A stretch of DNA of 34,259 nucleotides, taken from positions 1 through 34,259 of the forward strand of contig CAINDO010000113.1 of assembly GCA_903847385.1 (NCBI GenBank), given 5' to 3'. A program made the translations under genes and the position numbers. This stretch comes from an uncultured Myxococcales bacterium (lineage in GTDB: Bacteria > Myxococcota_A > Bradymonadia > UBA7976 > UBA1532). This document shows positions 1 through 7,142 of this stretch, piece after piece; within the stretch, counting starts at the first letter, position 1, and each line of letters begins with the position of its first letter. The notes under the pieces were generated by a model. It saw only the letters and a program-made list of their open reading frames with translations. It was not told the origin of the DNA and did not search any database.

Positions 1-115
1 CCGGGAGGGCCGTCGGCGCGTCGGCGCGAGCCACCTTGGACAGTTCCGTGCCGCAACCGAGGCAGAACTTGTAGTGGTCCTCGTTCTCGCGACTGCAATT
101 CGGACAGATGATCAC
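1..115 (-). CDS. Zinc-ribbon protein, N-terminal fragment (partial at window edge)
   Basis: Only the first 38 residues are in the window. The fragment starts at GTG (113-115) and encodes a zinc ribbon with CPNC and CLGCG knuckles, spaced like those at the start of the neighbouring FHA protein. The start lies 16 bases after the FHA gene's stop on the same strand, so the two are probably co-transcribed. A zinc ribbon at the N-terminus of a signalling protein is usually a protein-interaction or structural module. The rest of the protein is outside the window, so no function can be given. Because the knuckle spacing matches the FHA neighbour, it may be a paralogue with its own FHA or other regulatory domain, but this is a guess. 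The GTG is the first plausible start in this frame after the upstream stop. Confidence 0.7.
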   Translation of the reverse strand, partial: MIICPNCSRENEDHYKFCLGCGTELSKVARADAPTALP

Positions 116-131
116 GTGCCTGACCCCGACA

Positions 132-935
132 TCAAACCGTGGTGATTTCGACGCGCAGGAGCTGACGACCCAAGAAGAGGTAGTCGCCATGCTGGAGCTC
201 GCGCTGACCCTTGATCCGCACGTAGGTGCCATTGCGGGACTGCAGATCCGTCAGCAACGCGCCGTGCCCGCTGAAGTCGACCCGACAATGCCGGCCGCTG
301 ATGAACCGGTCGTTGGGAAAGTTGATGTGGCAGTGCTCGCGACCGATGGAGATGGTCTCCTCGCGCGGGAAACACATCAGGCCGGAGCGGCCCCCCTCGA
401 AGAGCTGCACGATGCGGTTCGTGCGGGACGGCCGAGGGCTGGCGAAGAAGTGCGTGTGGTCCGGGCCGACGGTCTCGCCGCCGAGCTCGCGCGTCTCGAC
501 CCGCAGCAGCTCCTCGCCCGCCAGGAAGACGTCGCCATCCTCGAGCTCCGCCGGCTGGCGGATGCGGATGAAGATGCCGTTCAGCGCGCCTTCGTCCCGC
601 ACGAACAGGCGCCCCTGATCGTAGAAGAAGTTGGCGTGGCGCGGTGAGAGGTAGTTGTCCTCGGGGAAGAGAATGGCCCCGGCCTTGCGCCCGGCGATGT
701 GCTCTGCGGCGTTGAGATGGTAGCTGACGCCGTCCATCCCCTCGCCCCGGATCAGGATGAGCTTGGCCTTGCCCAGGGACTGCATCGCCCCGAAGAAGGC
801 CGTCTTCACGGAGGCCGGATCCGCGGCCGCCGGTGCGGGGGCCGTGCCTTTCATGGCGTGGCCGCACCGCCCGCAGAAGCGGTGCTCCGGTGGCACCTGT
901 GCGTGACAGCTGGGACAAACGACGTTTTCGGACAT
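132..935 (-). CDS. Zinc-ribbon protein with two FHA domains
   Basis: This is a 267-residue cytoplasmic protein with no signal peptide or membrane segment. Residues 1-27 form a zinc ribbon (C7, C10, C21, C24). A Pro/Ala linker follows, then two forkhead-associated domains at about 57-146 and 175-265. The second FHA is canonical: G198-R199, S213..R215-H216 and N235-G236 match the phosphothreonine-binding residues. The first keeps G82-R83, S97..R99-H100 and N119-G120. FHA domains bind phosphothreonine peptides and usually act downstream of Ser/Thr kinases, which are abundant in Myxococcota. No kinase lies in this window, so the partner is unknown. The ATG at 935 is chosen because the zinc ribbon begins at once and a sigma70-like promoter sits just upstream. 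The open frame extends to 1550 but overlaps the divergent acylase gene there. Confidence 0.9.
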   Translation of the reverse strand: MSENVVCPSCHAQVPPEHRFCGRCGHAMKGTAPAPAAADPASVKTAFFGAMQSLGKAKLILIRGEGMDGVSYHLNAAEHIAGRKAGAILFPEDNYLSPRHANFFYDQGRLFVRDEGALNGIFIRIRQPAELEDGDVFLAGEELLRVETRELGGETVGPDHTHFFASPRPSRTNRIVQLFEGGRSGLMCFPREETISIGREHCHINFPNDRFISGRHCRVDFSGHGALLTDLQSRNGTYVRIKGQRELQHGDYLFLGRQLLRVEITTV

Positions 936-963
936 AGGGGCTCCGACACTTCGAGGCCCCACC

Positions 964-992
964 CTTATAAGTCGGAGGCTCCCCGGTCGCAA
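964..992 (-). promoter_or_regulatory. Sigma70-like promoter for the FHA/zinc-ribbon operon
   Basis: On the minus strand, TTGCGA (987-992) is followed after exactly 17 bases by TATAAG (964-969). The -35 matches consensus at 4 of 6 bases and the -10 at 5 of 6. Transcription would start near 957, giving a leader of about 20 bases before the ATG at 935. The A/T-rich hexamer stands out in this GC-rich sequence. The rest of the divergent gap (936-1119) is GC-rich, and I could not identify a convincing promoter in it for the acylase gene. Confidence 0.6.
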
Positions 993-1107
993 CAATCGCG
1001 GGCCGCGGCCGGGCCCGATGTGGTAGTGCTTCGCCCGTCGAGCGGCGCTCGGGAATCGCCCGGGCGCCCGAACCCGGTGACCGCGCCTCGCGGGCGGACG
1101 GTCGATG

Positions 1108-1113
1108 AAGGAG
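1108..1113 (+). promoter_or_regulatory. Ribosome binding site that decides the acylase start
   Basis: AAGGAG lies six bases before the GTG at 1120. An in-frame ATG at 1105 immediately precedes this site and has no good Shine-Dalgarno of its own, so GTG 1120 is the better start. The choice shortens the n-region of the signal peptide by five residues. Confidence 0.65.
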
Positions 1114-1119
1114 ATCTCG

Positions 1120-4100
1120 GTGACGCAATCTCGGTACGGCGCGGGACGGGCGGGCTGGGCGGTGATGTTGCGGGGCGGGCTGGTCCTCGCCCTCCTCGGT
1201 TCGACCGCCTGTGAGGACACTCGGACGGTGAGCCCGGCGCAGTCTCCGAAGGACGTCGGCCCGGGCCCCGACACGGCCCTGCCGACCGGCGGCGGTGGCG
1301 GCGGTGGTGGTGGCGGCGGGGGTGGCCCCATGGGCGGCGCCACGGCCCCCGACGCCGGCCCCCCCGAGCCCGATGCGGCCTTCTGCTCGCCCCCCTCGCC
1401 CGCCGAGCCGGCGCCCCCGTCGGGTCGCTGCGAGGCCCTGGCCCCCCCCGGCGGCGGCGACGACCCCTTCGCGGCCCTGCCGTGCGGCGAGCCGCTGGTG
1501 CTGCCCGGCCTTTCGGCCCCGGTGCAGGTCGTGTTCACCGAGATGGGCATCCCCCACGTCTACGCCGCCTCGATGACGGACGCCGTGCGGGCGCAGGGGT
1601 ACCTGATCGCCCGCGACCGGTTCTACGAGATGGACCTGACGCGCCGGAACACGCTGGGCCTGCTCACGGGCTGGCTGTCTCAGCTCGCGCTCGGCACGGA
1701 CATCGAGAACCGGACGTTCGGGCAGGCGCAGGCCGCGCGCCGGGTCTACGAGCAGGCCTCGAGCCCGGAGATGCGGGCGCTTTTCGACGCCTACGCCGAG
1801 GGGGTGAACTTCTACATCGACCGGGTGATCGCCGGGCTCGACCCCCGCCCCGAGGAGTTCCTGGTCCTCGGCGACATCATCACGCAGCAGAACAGCGAGC
1901 AGATGATGCCCCGCTGGACGGGCCTGGACGTCGCCGCGGGCGCCGCCGCCATCACGTACGCGCTCGCGTTCGACGGCGAGGACCTCGGCCGCAGCCTTGC
2001 GCTGGGCGAGGCGGAGCGCTTCGGGACCGGCCTGCCGGACGAGGCGCTCCGGCGCGCGGCGGCCACGGTGGACGTCGTCGGCGGGCTCGCCCCCATCAAA
2101 CACGTCGCGCAGACCGTCGTCGGCGCGCAGAAACCCGGCGACGCGACGCCGACGGCGAACGGCGCCGGCCTGGGCGTACCTCGGGGCCTGCGCGCGGCCG
2201 CCGCACGTCTGTACGGCCGCATTCGGGGCCGCAAGCCCGAGGGCGACTTCGGCAGCAACACCTGGGCGGTGGACGCGGCCCACGGGCGCGACGGCGTGGC
2301 CTACCTGGCGAGCGATCCGCACCTTGCGCTCGGCGCGCCGACCTTCTTCTATCAGATGCACCTGGACACGACGCTCATGAACCCGGGGGCGGACGACCGC
2401 ATCCGGGCGGCCGGCGTGTCGCTGCCCGGTACCCCCTTCGTCGTGATCGGCCACACGGACCGCATCGCCTGGGGCATCACCAACCTCAACGCGGACGACA
2501 CGGACTTCTACCGCGAGAAGGTCACCCTGACGGACGGCCTGCCGACGGCGACCGAGGGCCCGGAGGGCGCCGTGAGCGCCATCGCCGCCGTCCCGGAGGT
2601 CTACCGCGTCGCCGGCGCGCCCCTCGCAGGCGTGCCCGCGGCATTCGAGTGCACGATCTCGCGGTATGAGACCGCCGACGGCCGCATGATGGTCAACCTC
2701 GAGGGCACCCCCGTCGAAGGGGACGTCGATTGCCTTGCGCCGCCGCCCGGCGCGGTGAATATCGCCGGCGAGTGGCTCGTCCCCGGGGATGTGGACGAAG
2801 ACGGCATCGTGTCCGGCATCAGCCTGGACTTCACGGGGCTCGACCCCAACCCCGTGGCGATGACCGTCGAAGGGTTCCTGCGCTCGCAGAACATCGACGA
2901 CTTCATGCAGGCGCAGCGGCACTCCGGCGTGTTCAACAACGCGCAAGCCGTGGCCGACGTCGAGGGCAACGTCGCGACGACCGGTTTCCACGCGGTCCCG
3001 AAGCGCGGTTATCTGCGCGCCCCGGACGGTGGCTGGTCCGAGGGTGGCAACCCGACCTTCCTGATCGACGGCGCCCGCTTCCCCAGCTTCCAGGTCACCA
3101 TCGACGAGGCGTTCCGCGTCGTCACCGACACCGGTGACCCGCGCTCGGAGATGGTCGGCTTCGACGAATGGCCGCGCCTGGTTCGCCCGGAGCGGGGTTT
3201 CGTCGTCTCGGCCAACAACGAGCTGACGGGCGGCACGTTCGACGCCGACACGGGCAACGAGACGCCTTACATCGGCTGGAACTTCGACATCGGCTACCGC
3301 GCGGACCGCATCACGGGGCTGCTCGGCGAGGCCACTGCGGCCGGTCCCGTCGGCGTCGCCGAGCTGGCGCGCGTGCAGAACGACCACCGCAGCAACCTGG
3401 CCGCCCACGTGCTCGGCCGCATGCGCGCCGACCTGCCCGAGGGCACCTGCGCCCACCCCCAGGCGGCCGAGGCCCTCGCCCGGCTGGACGCATGGGCCAT
3501 GCGCGGGCTGGAGGCCGCCTCCGGGGTCGAGACCTTCTACCACCCCGTGGTGGACGCCACCGAGGCCGAGGACGCCGTGGCGACGATGGTCTTCAACGAC
3601 TGGTTCGCCGCCCTGCTGGGCGCCGTACTGGAGGACGAGGCGCTCGACGGCATCCACTGGAACGGCGGCGGCACGGACGGCCGCACGCGGCTGCTCGTGC
3701 ACGTGCTCATGGAGCCCGAGACGATGGCCGGGTTCGATGCGGCACGGGCCGATCACGTGTACTGGGACGACGCCACGACGCCCGCCACCGAGCCCCGCGG
3801 CGAGATCCTGTGCCGCGCGCTGGCCGATGCGCTGGACCACCTGTCCGGTGAGGGCGGCGGGGGCTTCGGCACCGCGGACATGGACGCCTGGCGCTGGGGC
3901 CTGCGCCACACGGTGCACTTCGCGCATCAGTTCGAGCCCATCCTGGGGGACGACGACGTCCTCGGACCGCTCGTGGCGCCGTTCTCCATCGCGCCCGCGG
4001 CGCTCCCCGTGGTGGGCTGCGTCCCCGACGACGACCCGCGCCTTTCGCTGCCCGGTTTCCCCCGCCCCGGCGACAACTTCTGCGTCGACGCGTCGACGGC

Positions 4101-4347
4101 CGGTTGGAACCGTGGCGACTGGTCCTATGACAGCGGCCCCGTGCAGCGCCTGATCGTGCGCATGGAGAATGGCCGCGTTCAGGGCGAGGTCGTCCTGCCC
4201 GGCGGGCAGTCCGGGTTCTCGGGCACCGCCCACTGGGCCGACCAGGCCCGCAAGTGGCTGGCCAACGAACGCCACCCCATCCACTTCGAGAACGACGACG
4301 TCGCGGCCCACGGTCGCGAGCGGCTCGTGCTGAAACCCGCACCGTGA
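1120..4347 (+). CDS. Penicillin acylase family Ntn hydrolase, lipoprotein
   Basis: This 1075-residue protein belongs to the penicillin/acyl-homoserine-lactone amidase family, whose members self-cleave to expose an N-terminal Ser that hydrolyses amide bonds. The nucleophile is Ser379 in a G-S-N-T-W motif, followed by a typical S-D-P-H-L segment about 25 residues later. The family's later motif, with N-N-E, Y-I-G-W and Y-R-A-D-R-I elements, is also present. The precursor begins with a lipoprotein signal (hydrophobic stretch ending S-T-A-C, lipid Cys31). A 13-Gly run and an Asp/Ala/Pro-rich tether follow, so the enzyme is probably anchored in the envelope facing outward. It is longer than usual (about 800 residues), largely because of the tether and insertions. 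The substrate cannot be read from sequence; beta-lactams, N-acyl-homoserine lactones and other N-acyl amides are all possible. It is probably the first gene of an operon with the exported protein and histidine kinase. Confidence 0.9.
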   Translation: MTQSRYGAGRAGWAVMLRGGLVLALLGSTACEDTRTVSPAQSPKDVGPGPDTALPTGGGGGGGGGGGGGPMGGATAPDAGPPEPDAAFCSPPSPAEPAPPSGRCEALAPPGGGDDPFAALPCGEPLVLPGLSAPVQVVFTEMGIPHVYAASMTDAVRAQGYLIARDRFYEMDLTRRNTLGLLTGWLSQLALGTDIENRTFGQAQAARRVYEQASSPEMRALFDAYAEGVNFYIDRVIAGLDPRPEEFLVLGDIITQQNSEQMMPRWTGLDVAAGAAAITYALAFDGEDLGRSLALGEAERFGTGLPDEALRRAAATVDVVGGLAPIKHVAQTVVGAQKPGDATPTANGAGLGVPRGLRAAAARLYGRIRGRKPEGDFGSNTWAVDAAHGRDGVAYLASDPHLALGAPTFFYQMHLDTTLMNPGADDRIRAAGVSLPGTPFVVIGHTDRIAWGITNLNADDTDFYREKVTLTDGLPTATEGPEGAVSAIAAVPEVYRVAGAPLAGVPAAFECTISRYETADGRMMVNLEGTPVEGDVDCLAPPPGAVNIAGEWLVPGDVDEDGIVSGISLDFTGLDPNPVAMTVEGFLRSQNIDDFMQAQRHSGVFNNAQAVADVEGNVATTGFHAVPKRGYLRAPDGGWSEGGNPTFLIDGARFPSFQVTIDEAFRVVTDTGDPRSEMVGFDEWPRLVRPERGFVVSANNELTGGTFDADTGNETPYIGWNFDIGYRADRITGLLGEATAAGPVGVAELARVQNDHRSNLAAHVLGRMRADLPEGTCAHPQAAEALARLDAWAMRGLEAASGVETFYHPVVDATEAEDAVATMVFNDWFAALLGAVLEDEALDGIHWNGGGTDGRTRLLVHVLMEPETMAGFDAARADHVYWDDATTPATEPRGEILCRALADALDHLSGEGGGGFGTADMDAWRWGLRHTVHFAHQFEPILGDDDVLGPLVAPFSIAPAALPVVGCVPDDDPRLSLPGFPRPGDNFCVDASTAGWNRGDWSYDSGPVQRLIVRMENGRVQGEVVLPGGQSGFSGTAHWADQARKWLANERHPIHFENDDVAAHGRERLVLKPAP
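1288..1326 (+). repeat. Poly-glycine codon tract (13 GGN codons)
   Basis: Thirteen consecutive glycine codons (GGC, GGT and one GGG) encode the flexible tether between the lipidated Cys and the catalytic region of the acylase. Near-repetitive GGC/GGT triplets can slip during replication, so tether length may differ between strains. The codons are mixed, which lowers the slippage rate compared with a pure repeat. Confidence 0.8.
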
Positions 4348-4378
4348 ACGCCGGGGCATGGCCCCGAAGGAGCGCCCC

Positions 4379-5188
4379 ATGAGGTTCGAGTCCTGGATGC
4401 GAGCGGTGGCCGCCACCGCCTGCCTGCTCGGCGCCGGCCCGGCGAGGGCGGATCGCGAGCTCATCGACCTGCTGCAGTTCCAGACGAACGACCCGGACGC
4501 CTGGGAGTCGCTGCACCGGCAGAGCGAGAGCCTGCCGTTCACGCTGGAAGAGCTCCAGAAGCTCACGCGGGCCGGCATCGCCGAGAAGACGCTGCTCGAG
4601 ATGGTGCGCACCCGGCGGCTGCTCGTGGTCGCGGACGCCGACACGCTGATCGCGTTGAAGAAGAGCGGCGCCTCGGACGCCCTGGTCGCCGCGGTGTCGG
4701 CCTACGCCCTGCCGCCGAACCGCAGCATCGACCTCGCGCTCCAGGTGCAGGTGGCGACGCCGTATCAGGTCACGCAGGCCCCCTACCTCTACGTCGAGGT
4801 CGTGCACACGGCCACGAAGACGCAGGAGACCCTCCTGTACGCCGACCTGCGCCGCTTGCTCGCCAACAAGTGGCGGGTGGACGTGACGGAGGACCGCAGT
4901 GACCCGCTCCTGCCGCAGCGGGTGCGGTCCCTGCGTCTTTGGGGACACGTGCCCGCTCGCCGCGCCGGGCAGCTCGAGGTCCGAGCGCTGTTGACGCAGC
5001 GCCCCGGTCTGGCGAACCTGGACACGCTCACACCCGCGGAGCAGAAGTCCCTGCGCACCTGGCAGATCGACTACCCCGGGGTCAGCCTCCAGCGCGCGTG
5101 TGAGCTGCAACTGCAGCTCAACCGGGACGCCGTCTTGAAAGATCTCTTCAACATCGAACGCGCCGATTTCCGGTGCCGTTGGGACTGA
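4379..5188 (+). CDS. Exported protein of unknown function
   Basis: This is a 269-residue protein with a clear type I signal peptide (basic start, hydrophobic stretch, cleavage after A-R-A near residue 24). The mature part has an Asp/Leu-rich helical first half (about 25-110) and a probable beta-rich second half containing many Val, Tyr and Thr residues. I do not recognise a family. The start at 4379 is chosen because AAGGAG (4367-4372) lies six bases upstream; an in-frame ATG at 4358 lacks this site. The gene begins 31 bases after the acylase stop and ends seven bases before the kinase start, so the three are probably co-transcribed. Periplasmic or outer-membrane location is expected. It might supply a signal or binding function to its neighbours, but nothing in the sequence shows this. 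Confidence 0.8.
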   Translation: MRFESWMRAVAATACLLGAGPARADRELIDLLQFQTNDPDAWESLHRQSESLPFTLEELQKLTRAGIAEKTLLEMVRTRRLLVVADADTLIALKKSGASDALVAAVSAYALPPNRSIDLALQVQVATPYQVTQAPYLYVEVVHTATKTQETLLYADLRRLLANKWRVDVTEDRSDPLLPQRVRSLRLWGHVPARRAGQLEVRALLTQRPGLANLDTLTPAEQKSLRTWQIDYPGVSLQRACELQLQLNRDAVLKDLFNIERADFRCRWD

Positions 5189-5195
5189 GCCGGCC

Positions 5196-7133
5196 TTGGA
5201 AGATCCAGTCAACGCATTCCTCGGGCTCATCCAACCGGGCAATCACGAACTCCTCGAGGTGTGGGCGCAGGCCCTCGCCGAGGTCGGCGGCATCTACGCC
5301 ACCATGGGCCTCGACGGTCGCACGGCGCTCGCCGCCGGCACCGCGACCGTGGTGCGGACGATCCTCGACGGCAACGCGCTGAACGAGGCGAGCGCCGCAC
5401 GCTACGTGACCCCCCCGCCCTATCGCGACCAGCCGACCGGCGAGTTCCTGCTCGCGACGTTGAGCGTGTCTGCGCGGGTCTCGCAGTGGCTCGACACGCA
5501 GACGCCGGACAAGGCGCTGGCTCGGGAGGCCGGGCTGCGCCTGCGGGCCGTGCTGGCGGACGCCACCGCGATGATCGTCCGGCTGCGCGAGCAGCACCTC
5601 GGGATCTCGCACCTGCTGCAGCACCTGGGCACGCTGTTCAGCCGGCCGGGCTCGGCCCGCGCGACGTTCTCGCACGCCGCGGAGCGCATCGCGCTGGACC
5701 TGAACGTCGACCTCTGCTTCTTCGCCACGCTGGACGAGGAGTCCGTGCGGCTCTACGCCGCGCACCCGTCTCCGCGCTCGCTCGACCTGCCGCTCGGGGA
5801 CGCCGTCCCCCGGGCCGAGCTCCCCTGGCTCGATTACGTGGAGCCGGAGTTGGGCTGGCAACGGTCGCTCCACGTCGGCGACTCGGGACTCGAGGGCCGC
5901 CTGGCGGCCGCCGGGTTCCTGCGGATGCTGGCGTTCCCCCTCATGGCCGCCGGCCGGCTCGTGGGGCTCGTGGCCGTCGCCTCGCGGACGTCGACCTTTC
6001 GTCCGCGCATCGCCGAGCCCCTGCGCGCCGCAGCGCCGCTCATCGCCACCGCGCTCGCCCAGGTGCGTCAGGCCGGCGCGCTGGAACAGGCCGAGGCCGC
6101 CCTGACCGAGGTCTTCGACAACGCGCCCACGATGATGTGCGCGTTGGACCGCCTCGGCCGCGTAGTCCGCACGAGCCGCCGCTTCCGAGACGAGCTCGGC
6201 CTCCCGGACGACTGCCTGGGCATGCCGCTGCAATGGCTCGTCCACCCCGCGTGGATGGAGCGCTTCAACAGCCTTTGGGCGCGCATCCGGGCCGAGAACT
6301 CGGTGGATCAGGCCCGCGTGGACCTGATCACCGCCCACGGCACCCGCCTGGCCGTCTCGCTCGAGGCCCGCTGGCTGCGCGACGAGCTCGGGGAGCCCGC
6401 GGTGTGCATGTTGGGTCTGTGGAACGTCGCCGCCCTGGTCGCCCGCGAGAAGGCCCAGAGCGCCCGGATCGACGAGCTGACCGCCTTCGCGCATCAGGTG
6501 GCGCACGACCTGAAGGCGCCGCTGCGCACCGTCGCGGGGTTCACCGGCGTGCTCGAGGACGAGCTGCCCGCCGACGTCTCCGAGGACGTCCGAAACGCCG
6601 TCGACCGCATCCGTGCCGCCGCCGAGCGCGGGGACGCGATGATCGAGGGCATCCTGCGGTTCGCCCGCTCCGGGGGCGTGGGCAAGTCCCAGCCCGTGCG
6701 CGTGCAGCTCCTGCTGGACAATGTGCGCGAGGCCCTGGCGGCGGACCTGCAAGCCACGGAGGCGGACGTGCGGATCGTCCGCGACGACGCCCAGCTGTTG
6801 GGAGACGTCGCCGCCCTGACGACGCTCCTGACGAACCTGGTCGGCAACGCGCTGCGCTACCGCAGCGCCGCCCGGCCGCAGGTGGACGTCGCCATCACCG
6901 CGTTGAGCCCGGGCTGGGCCACACTCTCGGTCAAAGACAACGGGATGGGCATCGCGGCCTCGGACACGGGGCGCATCTTCGAGCTGTTCCAGCGCGCCCC
7001 GAGCGACCGCCCCGGGACAGGCGTGGGGCTGGCCATCGTCCGGCGCGTGGCGCGAGCCCACGGCGGCGACGTCGAGGTCATCTCGACCCCCGGCGTCGGC
7101 AGCATGTTCAGCGTGCGGCTGCCGACGGCCTGA
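5196..7133 (+). CDS. Cytoplasmic GAF-PAS sensor histidine kinase
   Basis: This is a 645-residue two-component sensor kinase. A helical N-terminal region (1-150) is followed by a GAF-like domain (about 155-290), a PAS-like domain (about 302-412), the HisKA dimerisation domain (about 425-490) and HATPase_c (about 535-643). The phosphoacceptor is His437 in an A-H-D-L-K-A-P-L H-box. The N-box (N-L-V-G-N-A-L-R-Y), G1 box (D-N-G-M-G-I), F box (F-E-L-F) and G2 box (G-T-G-V-G-L-A) are all present, so catalysis should be intact. There are no membrane segments, so it senses an intracellular ligand or a partner. No response regulator is adjacent, which makes it an orphan kinase. The start is a TTG seven bases after the upstream stop with only a weak ribosome site, implying translational coupling. 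The start codon is the least certain part. Confidence 0.92.
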   Translation: MEDPVNAFLGLIQPGNHELLEVWAQALAEVGGIYATMGLDGRTALAAGTATVVRTILDGNALNEASAARYVTPPPYRDQPTGEFLLATLSVSARVSQWLDTQTPDKALAREAGLRLRAVLADATAMIVRLREQHLGISHLLQHLGTLFSRPGSARATFSHAAERIALDLNVDLCFFATLDEESVRLYAAHPSPRSLDLPLGDAVPRAELPWLDYVEPELGWQRSLHVGDSGLEGRLAAAGFLRMLAFPLMAAGRLVGLVAVASRTSTFRPRIAEPLRAAAPLIATALAQVRQAGALEQAEAALTEVFDNAPTMMCALDRLGRVVRTSRRFRDELGLPDDCLGMPLQWLVHPAWMERFNSLWARIRAENSVDQARVDLITAHGTRLAVSLEARWLRDELGEPAVCMLGLWNVAALVAREKAQSARIDELTAFAHQVAHDLKAPLRTVAGFTGVLEDELPADVSEDVRNAVDRIRAAAERGDAMIEGILRFARSGGVGKSQPVRVQLLLDNVREALAADLQATEADVRIVRDDAQLLGDVAALTTLLTNLVGNALRYRSAARPQVDVAITALSPGWATLSVKDNGMGIAASDTGRIFELFQRAPSDRPGTGVGLAIVRRVARAHGGDVEVISTPGVGSMFSVRLPTA

Positions 7134-7142
7134 CCCCGCGGA

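Noticed and set aside
1105..1107. ATG 1105 as the acylase start
   Set aside because: AAGGAG at 1108-1113 lies just after it and is ideally placed for GTG 1120. The five extra residues add nothing to the signal peptide.
1288..1326. GGC/GGT triplet run as a possible CRISPR-like or non-coding repeat
   Set aside because: It is in frame, encodes glycine only and has no spacers; it is a protein tether.
4358..4360. ATG 4358 as the start of the exported protein
   Set aside because: AAGGAG (4367-4372) is placed for ATG 4379, and the signal peptide starting there is of normal length.
112..4644. A 1510-codon open frame on the minus strand opposite the acylase gene
   Set aside because: It overlaps a well-supported Ntn hydrolase with intact motifs. 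Its translation is Arg/Gly/Val/His-rich without domains, as expected for antisense frames in GC-rich DNA.
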